Shown: positions 15,180-22,669 of the stretch, in pieces
Position numbering within the stretch: position 1 is the stretch's first letter
How the letters are laid out: every line of letters begins with the position of its first letter
Source of the DNA: Kutzneria sp. CA-103260
Lineage (GTDB): Bacteria; Actinomycetota; Actinomycetes; Mycobacteriales; Pseudonocardiaceae
NCBI RefSeq assembly: GCF_018263855.1
Contig: NZ_CP073318.1
Span: 7,068,001 to 7,132,000 of the forward strand
Length of the DNA: 64,000 nucleotides
Direction of reading: 5' to 3'
Notes under the pieces: model-generated
Told to the model about the DNA's origin: nothing
Database searches by the model: none
The model's input: only the letters and a program-made list of their open reading frames with translations
Made by a program: the position numbers and the translations under genes

Positions 15180-17213
15180 ATGGCTGCCACCACCGCTGTC
15201 GAGCCGGACACCGCGAACGTCAGCCGCGGCCGGACGAACGCGATCTTCGGTGTGGTGCTGCTCGGCGTGCTGCTGGCAGCACTGGACCAGACCATCGTGG
15301 GCACGGCGCTGCCCACGATCGTCGGCGACCTGGGCGGGGCCGGCCACCTGTCCTGGGTGGTCACCGCCTACCTGCTGGCCGAGACGATCATGACGGTGAT
15401 CGTCGGCAAGTTCGGCGACCTGTTCGGCCGCAAGCGCATGTTCCAGCTGTCGGTGGTGATCTTCGGCGTCGGCTCGTTCTTCTCCGGCTTCGCCGACTCC
15501 ATGACCTGGCTGATCATCTGGCGCGCGGTGCAGGGCATCGGCGGCGGCGGCCTGATGGTCACCGCCACGGCCCTGATCGCCGACTTCATCCCGCTCCGCG
15601 AACGCGGCAAGTACCAGGGCATCCTCGGCTCGGTGTTCGGCGTGGTGACGGTGGCCGGCCCGATGCTCGGCGGCCTGTTCGTCGACCACCTGTCCTGGCG
15701 CTGGGCCTTCTACGTCAACATCCCGCTGGTCGTGGTGGTGCTGATCGTCGCCGCGGCGGCCATGCCCTCGGTGAAGTCCGCGCTCAAGCCGGTCGTCGAC
15801 TACCTCGGCATCCTGCTGATCGGCCTGGCCGTGACCGGGCTGACCCTGGTCACCAGCTGGGGCGGCTCCACCTACGCGTGGAACTCGCCGGAGATCATCT
15901 GGATGTCGGTCGGCTCGCTGGTGCTGCTGGGCCTGTTCGTGGCGGTCGAACTGCGGGCCAAGGAACCGATGCTGCCGATGCGGCTGTTCCGCAACCCGGT
16001 GTTCACGGTGTCGGGCATCCTCAGCTTCATCGTCGGCTTCGCCATGCTCGGCGCGCTGTCGTTCCTGCCCACGTACATGCAGTACGTGCAGGGCACCGAC
16101 GCCACCACGTCCGGCATCCGGCTGCTGCCGATGGTGATCGGCCTGCTGGTCTCGTCGATCCTGTCCGGCAACATCGTCAGCAAGACCGGCCGGTACAAGG
16201 TCTTCCCGATCCTGGGCAGCATCGGCATCAGCGCCGGCCTGTACCTGCTGTCGCTGCTCAACCCGGACACCGGGATCGTGCTGTCCTCGCTGTACATGCT
16301 GGTGCTCGGCGTCGGCATCGGCCTGGCCATGCAGGTGCTGACCATCGCCGTGCAGAACACCGTCGACTACGCCGACCTCGGCGTGGCCACCTCCGGCGTG
16401 ACGTTCCTGCGCTCCATCGGCAGCTCGTTCGGCGCCGCCATCTTCGGCTCCATCTACTCCAGCCAGCTGACCACCAACCTGGGGACCACGCTGGCCCGCA
16501 ACCCGCTGCCCGCGGGCGTCGACCCGCACGTGACGGCGGTGCCGTCGCTGCTGCACGCCCTGCCCGACGCGATATCGCGGCCGATCGTGCAGGCCTACTC
16601 CGACTCGCTGCACACGGTGTTCCTGTACGCGGTGCCGTTCGGCCTGCTGGCGCTGGTGGTGTCGTTCTTCCTCAAGGAGATGCCGCTGCGGGACACCTCC
16701 CGGGCCAGCGCGCCGGAGCTCGGCGAGGGCTTCGCGATGCCCGACTCCCGGGACTCCGACCAGGAGCTGGAGCGGCAGATCGCCACGCTGATGTTCCGGG
16801 AGCGCCACAAGGCCGCGCCGGCGATCCTCGGCCGCGCGGGCAGCAGCCTGGACGAAGGCGGCGTCTGGTGCCTGCTGCGCGTCAAGTTCCAGCACAAGCT
16901 GCAGCGGCCGGCGACGATCGAGGCGATCGCCGAGAAGCACCGGCTGCCGGCCAAGGTGATCGAGCCGGCGTTCGTCGCCCTGGAGTACGCCGGCTACCTG
17001 GAGCAGGACGGCGAGGAGCTGGCGCTGACCGAGCGCGGCCGGACCGAGTTCGACCGGCTCGCCCACGCCTGGCGGGACTGGCTGGTCGAGCGGCTGTCGG
17101 ACTGGCGGCAGGACAGCCGGGCCGATCTGGACGCGGCGATCGACCGGGTGGCCCTGCGAATGATCGAACAGGCAGGAGATGAGCAGCGACAAGGGCGGCA
17201 CGCTTTGGTGTAA
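15180..17213 (+). CDS. DHA2 family MFS drug efflux transporter with C-terminal winged-helix domain
   Basis: 677 aa; ATG 15180 has GAGGGGG upstream. About 14 transmembrane helices (residues 17-500) carry the DHA2 motif LDQTIVGTALPTIVGDL in TM1 and GRKRMF in the first loop. After the last helix comes a soluble tail of about 165 residues (VKFQHKLQRPATIEAIAEKHRLPAKVIEPAFVALEYAGYLEQ in pieces) that looks like a MarR-like winged helix ending TERGRTEFDRLAHAW. Proton-driven export of lipophilic compounds is expected, controlled by the upstream TetR. The cytoplasmic tail could be regulatory. Confidence 0.9.
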   Translation: MAATTAVEPDTANVSRGRTNAIFGVVLLGVLLAALDQTIVGTALPTIVGDLGGAGHLSWVVTAYLLAETIMTVIVGKFGDLFGRKRMFQLSVVIFGVGSFFSGFADSMTWLIIWRAVQGIGGGGLMVTATALIADFIPLRERGKYQGILGSVFGVVTVAGPMLGGLFVDHLSWRWAFYVNIPLVVVVLIVAAAAMPSVKSALKPVVDYLGILLIGLAVTGLTLVTSWGGSTYAWNSPEIIWMSVGSLVLLGLFVAVELRAKEPMLPMRLFRNPVFTVSGILSFIVGFAMLGALSFLPTYMQYVQGTDATTSGIRLLPMVIGLLVSSILSGNIVSKTGRYKVFPILGSIGISAGLYLLSLLNPDTGIVLSSLYMLVLGVGIGLAMQVLTIAVQNTVDYADLGVATSGVTFLRSIGSSFGAAIFGSIYSSQLTTNLGTTLARNPLPAGVDPHVTAVPSLLHALPDAISRPIVQAYSDSLHTVFLYAVPFGLLALVVSFFLKEMPLRDTSRASAPELGEGFAMPDSRDSDQELERQIATLMFRERHKAAPAILGRAGSSLDEGGVWCLLRVKFQHKLQRPATIEAIAEKHRLPAKVIEPAFVALEYAGYLEQDGEELALTERGRTEFDRLAHAWRDWLVERLSDWRQDSRADLDAAIDRVALRMIEQAGDEQRQGRHALV

Positions 17214-17258
17214 CGCAGATGGCGGTCACCCGATCGGTGTAACGTCGTCATGCGTCCG

Positions 17259-17289
17259 ACGGGGCCGCGTCTCACCTGAGCGGCCCCGT
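17259..17289 (+). terminator. Terminator hairpin after MFS gene
   Basis: ACGGGGCCGC (17259-17268) pairs perfectly with GCGGCCCCGT (17280-17289) across an 11-base loop, 46 bases after the transporter stop. Confidence 0.65.
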
Positions 17290-17332
17290 TCGGCCAGGGG
17301 AGGCCGCGACGCTACGGGGAGGGTGATCAAGG

Positions 17333-17701
17333 ATGGGCGCGACACCGATTCTGGTGAACTACCAGCCGCAGGGCGAGGACTGGACGGTCAACGTCGAGTC
17401 CGACGGCACGGTGCTGACCGAACAGGCCCCCGGCCTGATCGCCGCCCGCGACCGCGCCGACCAGATGGTCGAACAGCTCACCGGCGCGGACAACGACCGC
17501 AAGCCGACCGTCGTGCACCTGCTCGAGGGCGACGCGTTCGCGTTCACCACGGCCTACCTGCACGCCCGGCACGGCCTGAGCACCCAGCCCAAGCCCCCGG
17601 CCGTCGACACGCCCGTCGCCGAGCCGCCCACCGTCGGCGAGAACACCCAGGAGATGGACCTGTCCGAACTGGCCGACGACAAGGCCGAGACCGACAACTG
17701 A
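17333..17701 (+). CDS. Conserved hypothetical protein
   Basis: 122 aa, ATG with GGGGAGGGTGATCAAGG upstream. The first 50 residues (PQGEDWTVNVESDGTVLTEQ then RDRADQMVEQL) weakly recall the HicB/DUF1902 alpha-beta fold used in antitoxin-like proteins. The C-terminal third is acidic and disordered (EPPTVGENTQEMDLSELADD). No toxin partner is adjacent. I do not recognise the family with confidence. Confidence 0.65.
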   Translation: MGATPILVNYQPQGEDWTVNVESDGTVLTEQAPGLIAARDRADQMVEQLTGADNDRKPTVVHLLEGDAFAFTTAYLHARHGLSTQPKPPAVDTPVAEPPTVGENTQEMDLSELADDKAETDN

Positions 17702-17773
17702 GCCACCCGACCGGCTGATTGCACTTAGGATGATCCCCGATAGGCGACCTGAAGCCGTATCGGGAGGCTGGTC

Positions 17774-18382
17774 TTGGCCACAACGTCGTACGCGGAGCAG
17801 GCAAACGCGGCCGCCCGCGGCCGGCCGAGAGACGCCACCCGCGACGAGGCGCTGCGCCGCGCGGCCCTGGAAGTGATGGCCGAGGTCGGCTACCGCGCGT
17901 TGACGATGGACGCCGTCGCGGCCAAGGCCCGCGCCGGCAAGGCCACCATCTACCGGCGCTGGGAATCCAAGCTCGACCTGGTCATCGACACCGTCAACCA
18001 GCTCGTGCACCAGAACATCCCCGAGCCCGACACCGGTTCCCTCCTCGGCGACCTGCGGGAATTCCTCAGCGCCTTCGCCGCGTTCCTGTCCGGCCCCACC
18101 GGCAAGGCCGCCCAAGCCCTCGTCGGCGAGCTGCCGCACGAGCCCGAACTGGCGACCGCGTTCCGGGAGACGTTCCTGGTGGCCCAGCGGGACGTGCTGC
18201 GCGGCATCATCGACCGCGGCACGGCTCGCGGCGAAGTCCGCCTCGACGCCCCGCGCGGCATGGCCGTCGAACTCGCCGGCGCCGCGTTGACCTACCGGCT
18301 GATGCTCACCGGCGACCCGCTCGACGACACCTTCGTCGACCGGCTCGTCGACCAGGTCCTGCTGCCGCTGTTGCGACCCTGA
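17774..18382 (+). CDS. TetR family transcriptional regulator
   Basis: 202 aa from a TTG start six bases after GGGAGG (17762-17767). The N-terminal arm ARGRPRDATRDEALRRAAL precedes the HTH MAEVGYRALTMDAVAAKARA then GKATIYRRWESKLDLV. The C-terminal part is of the TetR_C_11-like type (DTGSLLGDLREFLSAFAAFL). Flanked by a hypothetical protein upstream and a terminator downstream; its target is not evident. Confidence 0.88.
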   Translation: MATTSYAEQANAAARGRPRDATRDEALRRAALEVMAEVGYRALTMDAVAAKARAGKATIYRRWESKLDLVIDTVNQLVHQNIPEPDTGSLLGDLREFLSAFAAFLSGPTGKAAQALVGELPHEPELATAFRETFLVAQRDVLRGIIDRGTARGEVRLDAPRGMAVELAGAALTYRLMLTGDPLDDTFVDRLVDQVLLPLLRP

Positions 18383-18389
18383 ACACACG

Positions 18390-18423
18390 AAACCCCCGCC
18401 TCCGCCAGCGGCAGAGCGGGGGT
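18390..18423. terminator. Bidirectional terminator hairpin
   Basis: AACCCCCGC (18390-18398) pairs with GCGGGGGTT (18415-18423), with a small internal CCGC/GCGG hairpin, between the convergent TetR and DUF3618 genes. Confidence 0.65.
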
Positions 18424-18430
18424 TGTCGAG

Positions 18431-18652
18431 TCAGCGGAACAGCTTGCGCACCACCAGGACGCCGACCAGCACACCGACGCCGATCAACGCGTACTTCACC
18501 CGCGGATCGGACAGCCGGGCCCGGACCGCGTCCTTGCCCTGGTCCACGTACTGCTTCGGATTGGCCTTCACGGCCAACTCGTCCAGGGTGGCGGCCAGCG
18601 CGTCCCGCGCCTGCTCGATCTCGCGCTGGATGGTGTCGGGATCGCGAGCCAC
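18431..18652 (-). CDS. DUF3618 small membrane protein
   Basis: 73 aa; GTG 18652 is preceded by AGGAGGACAA. The N-terminal amphipathic helix (RDPDTIQREIEQARDALAA) is typical of DUF3618, and a single transmembrane helix near the C-terminus (VKYALIGVGVLVGVLVV) ends in a basic RKLFR. In actinobacteria these small proteins are often encoded near membrane-associated partners of unknown role. Here it is alone, divergent from the tRNA gene. Confidence 0.82.
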   Translation of the reverse strand: MARDPDTIQREIEQARDALAATLDELAVKANPKQYVDQGKDAVRARLSDPRVKYALIGVGVLVGVLVVRKLFR

Positions 18653-18751
18653 TTGTCCTCCTCGCCGTGCGTGCCTGAACCACCGTAGTTGACCACGTTG
18701 AGACCCGCTCCTGGGGCCCGCCGGAGGGAGCCCGCTAGGCTTGCCGGAGAG

Positions 18752-18825
18752 GGGGCCGTAGCCCAATTGGCAGAGGCACACGGTTTAGGTCCGTGCCAGT
18801 GTCGGTTCGAGTCCGACCGGCCCTA
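18752..18825 (+). tRNA. tRNA with UAG (Leu) anticodon and short variable loop
   Basis: A full cloverleaf can be drawn. The acceptor is GGGGCCG/CGGCCCT (18752-18758/18818-18824, ending in a G-U pair) with A73 at 18825. The D-arm has a three-pair GCC/GGC stem and AATTGGCA loop. The anticodon stem is CACGG/CCGTG with loop TTTAGGT, giving anticodon UAG, which reads CUA Leu. The variable loop is only CCAGT, then the T-arm GTCGG-TTCGAGT-CCGAC. No encoded CCA. Bacterial Leu tRNAs normally have a long class II variable arm, so this one is unusual. Confidence 0.85.
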
Positions 18826-18884
18826 CGCGATGGCGTTTTCCCTGCTCGCGGGGAGGCGCTCGCCGGATCGCTCCGGTGTTGTTT

Positions 18885-18928
18885 CTGGGGGGCGACCCCC
18901 AGACCCCCGAGGCGGGGCTGCGCCCCGC
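18885..18928. repeat. Tandem GC-rich hairpins (dispersed-repeat type)
   Basis: CTGGGGG-GCGA-CCCCCAG (18885-18902) is followed by GCGGGGC-TGC-GCCCCGC (18912-18928). The pair of small perfect hairpins lies between the tRNA and alkB and resembles the short palindromic units scattered through actinomycete intergenic regions. Confidence 0.5.
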
Positions 18929-18958
18929 GGGCGTTGGCCGCCTGTGCAGGAGGGGCCC

Positions 18959-19585
18959 GTGGATTCGATGTTCGAGCGCGAACCGGCGGAGATCGCGCCG
19001 GGAGCTGTCCACACGCCCGACTGGCTGAACCTGGACGAGCAGCGGCGGCTGGTGGTGGCGTGCCGGGAATGGGCGGCGCAGCCGGCGGGCATGCGGCACA
19101 CGCGGCTGCCCAGCGGCGGCGTGATGTCGGTGCAGACGGTGTGCCTGGGCTGGCACTGGATCCCGTACCGCTACAGCCGTGTCACCGAGGACGGCTCCCC
19201 GGTGAAGCCGATGCCGGACTGGCTCACGGAGCTGGGGTCCCGGGCCGTGGGCGATCCCGGCTACCGGCCGGACGTCGCGTTGGTCAACTTCTACGACCAG
19301 GCCGCGAAAATGGGGATGCACCAGGACAAGGACGAGCGCAGCGACGCGCCCGTGGTGTCACTGAGCATCGGGGACAGCTGCGTGTTCCGGTTCGGCAACA
19401 CCGAGCATCGCAACCGGCCATGGACCGACGTGGAGCTGCGGTCCGGGGATCTGTTCGTGTTCGGCGGGCCGTCGCGGTTCGCGTATCACGGCGTGACCAA
19501 GACCCTGCCCGGCACCGGCGATCCGGCGACCGGCCTGGCGGCCGGGCGCATCAACATCACGCTTCGGGTGTCCGGCCTGGACTGA
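18959..19585 (+). CDS. alkB: AlkB-like 2-oxoglutarate/Fe(II) dioxygenase
   Basis: 208 aa. GTG 18959 follows AGGAGG by five bases; ATG 18968 is in frame but too far. The iron ligands are seen in MHQDKDE (HxD) and the distal His in AYHGVTK, with the 2-oxoglutarate-binding Arg in NITLRVSG and the family motif VNFYDQAAKMGMHQDKDE. It oxidatively demethylates alkylated bases such as 1-methyladenine and 3-methylcytosine in DNA or RNA. Its last 29 bases overlap the convergent TetR gene. Confidence 0.92.
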   Translation: MDSMFEREPAEIAPGAVHTPDWLNLDEQRRLVVACREWAAQPAGMRHTRLPSGGVMSVQTVCLGWHWIPYRYSRVTEDGSPVKPMPDWLTELGSRAVGDPGYRPDVALVNFYDQAAKMGMHQDKDERSDAPVVSLSIGDSCVFRFGNTEHRNRPWTDVELRSGDLFVFGGPSRFAYHGVTKTLPGTGDPATGLAAGRINITLRVSGLD

Positions 19586-20159
19586 CCGGCCGCATGCCGT
19601 CGCAGACCACGCCGACGATCAGCTCCGGCGCGGCGGTGCCCTGCCGGGCCATGACCAGGCAGCCCACCATGAACGTTTTCACGTCGGCCGCGGTCAGCTC
19701 GGGCCGCACCTCGCCGGCGGCCTGGGCCTTGGCCAGCAACTCACCGAGGCCGGTCATCATCACCGACCGGGCCTGGGCGGTCAGCTCCTGGTTGAAGCTG
19801 CCGCTGGCCGCCATGGCGTCGAACAGGGCCTTGTTCAGGCTGGCGTCGCGCACCATGTGCTCGAAGAACGCGAAGAAGCCCTTGCCCGCGTCCGGCCCCT
19901 GGGCCAGCTCGCGGGCGGTCTCGCCGATCCCGCTCAGCCGCTCCACGATGATCGCCTGGAACAGCGCGTCCTTGGTCGGGAAGTGCCGGTAGACGGTGCC
20001 GACGCCGACCCCGGCCCGGCGGGCGATCTCGTCGATCGGGACGGCCAGGCCCTCCTCGGCGAACACCTGCTGGGCCACCTCGAGCACCCGGGCGCGGTTG
20101 CGCCGGGCGTCGGCGCGCAGCGGCCTGCCGGCGACGGTCGGGGAGTCGGCTGGAGTCAC
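19557..20159 (-). CDS. TetR family transcriptional regulator
   Basis: 200 aa, GTG start. The HTH is RVLEVAQQVFAEEGLAVPIDEIARRAGVGVGTVYRHFPTKDAL (quoted in part, residues about 24-65), and the C-terminal domain is of the SbtR-like type (ALFDAMAASGSFNQELTAQA). A perfect 16-bp palindrome lies about 70 bases upstream at 20227-20242, a likely autoregulatory operator that could also control the divergent lipoprotein gene. Convergent overlap with alkB. Confidence 0.88.
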   Translation of the reverse strand: MTPADSPTVAGRPLRADARRNRARVLEVAQQVFAEEGLAVPIDEIARRAGVGVGTVYRHFPTKDALFQAIIVERLSGIGETARELAQGPDAGKGFFAFFEHMVRDASLNKALFDAMAASGSFNQELTAQARSVMMTGLGELLAKAQAAGEVRPELTAADVKTFMVGCLVMARQGTAAPELIVGVVCDGMRPVSPGRTPEA

Positions 20160-20226
20160 CCCCCGACTCTAGGACGCGGCCCGCCCCGCGGTCGCCCTCG
20201 TCACCACTGTGGACCAACCGGACATG

Positions 20227-20242
20227 CCACAGATTTCTGTGG
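20227..20242. promoter_or_regulatory. TetR-type operator palindrome CCACAGATTTCTGTGG
   Basis: Perfect 7+2+7 palindrome in the 220-bp gap between the divergent TetR and lipoprotein genes. A related CCACTGTGG unit occurs 20 bases upstream. Confidence 0.6.
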
Positions 20243-20379
20243 TCACGCCCACACTCCGTCGTCGGTCGGTTACGGGTTGGCCACATCCGTGCACCAGCTG
20301 TGCCTCGACCGGCGTAACCGGTTGACCCTGACACCCGACCGGCGGCCAAGGTGGAGAGGTTTGGTCGAGGGGAGCGGAA

Positions 20380-20907
20380 GTGCGGATCGTCAGGCTGGTC
20401 GGGGCGGCGTGCCTCGCCACGCTGCTGGCCGGGTGCGGGGCGACCGCGCAGCCCCAGCTGTCGGTGGTGACGAGCGACGCGAACCCGACCGTCGGCCAGA
20501 TGGCGCGCACCCTGGACGCGGCCTTCGGGGACCGCCGGACCTGGCCGAACGGCCTGGCCATCACCCTGTCGCAGCCCCGGTCGACCAAGCCGAGCAGCAC
20601 GGCCTACCCGCAGGCGGCCCGGGCGGCGGTGTTCGAGCTGACCGTGGAGAACGGCACCACCTCGACGTACCGGCCCTCGCAGCTGGCCTTGAAGGCCACT
20701 CTCGACGGCCAGCCCGCGCAGGAGGTGGTCGACCCGGCGCAGGGCCTCGGCGGTTACGTGGCCGCGCAGGAGGATCTCGCGCCGGGCAAGTCGGTGCAGT
20801 TGACCGTGGCCTTCGCGATGCCGGAACAGCCCGCCGGTCTGCGCGTCCTGGTGCTGCCGGACGTGGTGGACGCGGTGCCGGCGGTGGCCTTCGCGGGGAC
20901 CGCCTAG
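20380..20907 (+). CDS. Putative secreted lipoprotein
   Basis: 175 aa, GTG start with GAGGGGAGCGGA upstream. Lipoprotein signal peptide MRIVRLVGAACLATLLAGC with lipobox LAGC. The mature part has a beta-rich region (VFELTVENGTTSTYRPSQLALKAT then DLAPGKSVQLTVAF) resembling the DUF4352/telomeric-repeat immunoglobulin-like fold. It probably sits on the outer membrane face. Role unknown. Divergent from a TetR gene whose operator lies in the shared upstream region. Confidence 0.78.
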   Translation: MRIVRLVGAACLATLLAGCGATAQPQLSVVTSDANPTVGQMARTLDAAFGDRRTWPNGLAITLSQPRSTKPSSTAYPQAARAAVFELTVENGTTSTYRPSQLALKATLDGQPAQEVVDPAQGLGGYVAAQEDLAPGKSVQLTVAFAMPEQPAGLRVLVLPDVVDAVPAVAFAGTA

Positions 20908-20942
20908 CCGGATTGTCGGTCCGGCACGCTACGTTCGCCGGT

Positions 20943-21416
20943 ATGACAGAGCAGACGCGGCTGGCCGTCGGCGACACGGCGCCGGACTTCACGCTCCTGG
21001 ACAGCGAGGGCAACAAGGTCTCGCTGTCCGACTACCGCGGGCGGCAGGTCGTCGTGTACTTCTACCCGGCCGCGATGACGCCGGGCTGCACCAAGCAGGC
21101 CTGCGACTTCCGGGACAACCTGGCCGAGTTCAACGACGCCGGCTTCGCGGTGCTGGGCGTCTCCCCGGACAAGGTGGAGAAGCTGGCCAAGTTCCGGGAC
21201 GCGGAGGGGCTGACCTTCCCGCTGCTCTCGGACGCCGACAAGGCGGTGATGCAGCGCTGGGCCGTGTTCGGCGAGAAGCAGAACTACGGCCGCACGGTGA
21301 TGGGCGTGATCCGGTCCACCTTCATCGTGGACGCCGACGGCAAGATCGCCAAGGCGTCGTACAACGTGCGGGCCACCGGGCACGTGGCCAAGCTCCGCAA
21401 GGACCTCGGCATCTGA
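20943..21416 (+). CDS. bcp: Thioredoxin-dependent peroxiredoxin (BCP/PrxQ type)
   Basis: 157 aa. The AhpC-TSA fold starts APDFTLLDSEGNKVSLSDY; the peroxidatic Cys is in FYPAAMTPGCTKQACDFRD, with the resolving Cys five residues later as in alpha-type PrxQ. It reduces hydrogen and organic peroxides with thioredoxin. ATG 20943. Its TGA overlaps the proposed CTG start of the next gene (CTGA at 21413-21416). Confidence 0.95.
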   Translation: MTEQTRLAVGDTAPDFTLLDSEGNKVSLSDYRGRQVVVYFYPAAMTPGCTKQACDFRDNLAEFNDAGFAVLGVSPDKVEKLAKFRDAEGLTFPLLSDADKAVMQRWAVFGEKQNYGRTVMGVIRSTFIVDADGKIAKASYNVRATGHVAKLRKDLGI

Positions 21417-22054
21417 TCGCGGCGACGGCGGTTTTCGACCGGACCCGCCGGCAGGCGGTCCGGTGGCGCGGGGCGGAGCTGATCTTCCGCTCGGCGTCGC
21501 TGGTGAAGCTGCTGATCGCGTTGGACGTGCTGGAGCGGCGGCCGGCCTCGCCGCAGCTGTGCGACGCGCTGCGGCTGATGCTGTCGGCCAGCGACGACGA
21601 CGTGGCCAACGAGCTGTGGGACGCCGACGGCGGCCCGGAGATCGTCGAGCGGACGGCCCGGCGGCTGGCGCTGCCGGCGGCGCGCCCGCCGGAGATCGCC
21701 GGCCGCTGGGGCGACACGATGCTGGGCATCGGGGACGTCGTCGCGACGTACCAGCACATTCTGGGATCGCAGTGGCGAGAGCTGATCCTGGGCGCGCTGG
21801 CCGCCGCACCCCGGTACGGCGCCGACGGCTTCGACCAGCACTTCGGCATCCCGGGCCGGCTGCCCCGGCCGTGGGCGGTGAAACAGGGCTGGTCGGCCAG
21901 CCCGCGGGATGTGGTGCTGCACACCAGCGGCCTGGTCGGGCCCGGCTGGCGTTTTGTGGCGGTCGTGCTGGCGTCCTTCCCCGTCGGCACCGACTGGGCG
22001 ATGGCCGCCTCGGCGGTGGATGACGAGGTCAGCGCCCTGTCGTCCGACCTGTGA
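21413..22054 (+). CDS. Class A beta-lactamase-fold serine hydrolase (non-canonical start proposed)
   Basis: The frame contains a penicillin-recognising signature set: S-x-x-K (SLVK at 21497-21508), an SDD/N-like loop (SASDDDVANELW) and a KTG-like KQG (VKQGWSASP). The first ATG/GTG/TTG in the frame is GTG 21503, which lies inside the SLVK motif and would cut off the catalytic Ser. The frame is open upstream into bcp with no usual start. CTG 21413 overlaps the bcp stop (CTGA) with AAGGA ten bases before it, giving about 213 aa. Related actinobacterial proteins are uncharacterised serine hydrolases. Confidence 0.65.
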   Translation: MIAATAVFDRTRRQAVRWRGAELIFRSASLVKLLIALDVLERRPASPQLCDALRLMLSASDDDVANELWDADGGPEIVERTARRLALPAARPPEIAGRWGDTMLGIGDVVATYQHILGSQWRELILGALAAAPRYGADGFDQHFGIPGRLPRPWAVKQGWSASPRDVVLHTSGLVGPGWRFVAVVLASFPVGTDWAMAASAVDDEVSALSSDL

Positions 22055-22333
22055 GGCCCCCGATTGGGGTAAGCTGACGCTGAGGGCTGGCGAATGGCCG
22101 CCCCAGTTCACGCAGAGGGTGATACGCCGTGTGTGGTTCCTCCACACCAAGCGGTCCTGAGCGTCCCTCCAAGTTCGTCCTGCGGGTCCACTTCCCGACC
22201 AGAGGCGGTTGAGTACGGGCCGATAGGCCCCATCCCCCGCTAACCGCCAATTTTTTGGCGGTCCCTTTCGCGCACCCCGACCCACCTGCCGTGGTGTCGG
22301 CTGTTGGCGCGCGCCCGAAACCTGGACCCAGCA
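22055..22333 (+). promoter_or_regulatory. Structured leader of the SMR gene with terminator/antiterminator
   Basis: Non-coding. Terminator-like hairpin ACCGCCAA-TTTT-TTGGCGGT (22243-22262) is followed by CCCTTT. Its left arm can pair instead with GGCGGTT at 22204-22210, enclosing a GGGCC-GATA-GGCCC hairpin (22217-22230). The mutually exclusive stems look like a riboswitch or attenuator expression platform before the efflux gene. I could not match the upstream part to guanidine-I, -II or -III consensus sequences, so the ligand is open. Confidence 0.5.
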
Positions 22334-22669
22334 ATGCTGATGTGGATTCTGCTCGTCCTCGCCATCGTCGCCGAGGTGTTCGCGACGATCATGTTGAAAC
22401 TGTCCAACGGCCTGACCCAGCCGCTGCCCGTGCTCGGCCTGATCGCCGGCTACGCGCTGGCGTTCTTCCTTGAGTCACAAGTGATTCAGCTCGGCATGCC
22501 GATGCCCGTCACCTACGCCGTGTGGGCCGGCGGCGGCATCGCCCTCGTTGTTGTCGCCAACCGGGTCCTGTTCTCGGAACCCGTGTCGGCACTGACCATC
22601 GGCGGCATGGCCCTGATCCTGGCCGGCGTGCTCGTGGTGCAGCTGTCGGTGAGTCACTCGGCCGCGTGA
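22334..22669 (+). CDS. Small multidrug resistance (SMR/EmrE-type) efflux protein
   Basis: 111 aa with four transmembrane helices. The essential membrane Glu is in helix 1 (IVAEVFATIMLKLSNG), and the family motif PVTYAVWAGGGIALVV marks helices 3-4. The AEVFATxxLK pattern fits the Qac/EmrE quaternary-ammonium branch more than the guanidinium exporter branch. ATG 22334, with ATG 22340 as alternative. Its stop overlaps the first candidate start of the NACHT gene (GTGA at 22666-22669). It is preceded by a terminator/antiterminator leader. Confidence 0.92.
   Translation: MLMWILLVLAIVAEVFATIMLKLSNGLTQPLPVLGLIAGYALAFFLESQVIQLGMPMPVTYAVWAGGGIALVVVANRVLFSEPVSALTIGGMALILAGVLVVQLSVSHSAA

Noticed and set aside
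14400..17201. Very long open frame on the minus strand opposite the TetR/MFS genes
   Set aside because: Composition is Arg/Gln/Gly/His-rich with no domain, as expected for an antisense frame of high-GC coding DNA; the plus-strand genes are unmistakable.
17333..17701. HicB-type antitoxin
   Set aside because: Only weak resemblance in the first 50 residues and no HicA-like toxin adjacent; left as hypothetical.
18752..18825. tRNA as attachment site of an integrated element
   Set aside because: No integrase gene and no direct repeat of the tRNA 3' end was found in the window.
22055..22333. Known guanidine riboswitch upstream of the SMR gene
   Set aside because: The conserved guanidine-I CUAGGGUUCCG and GGUCCGAG blocks and the guanidine-III GGACGAGG/GGACAAGACGGCGC blocks are absent by eye; reported only as an unassigned structured leader.
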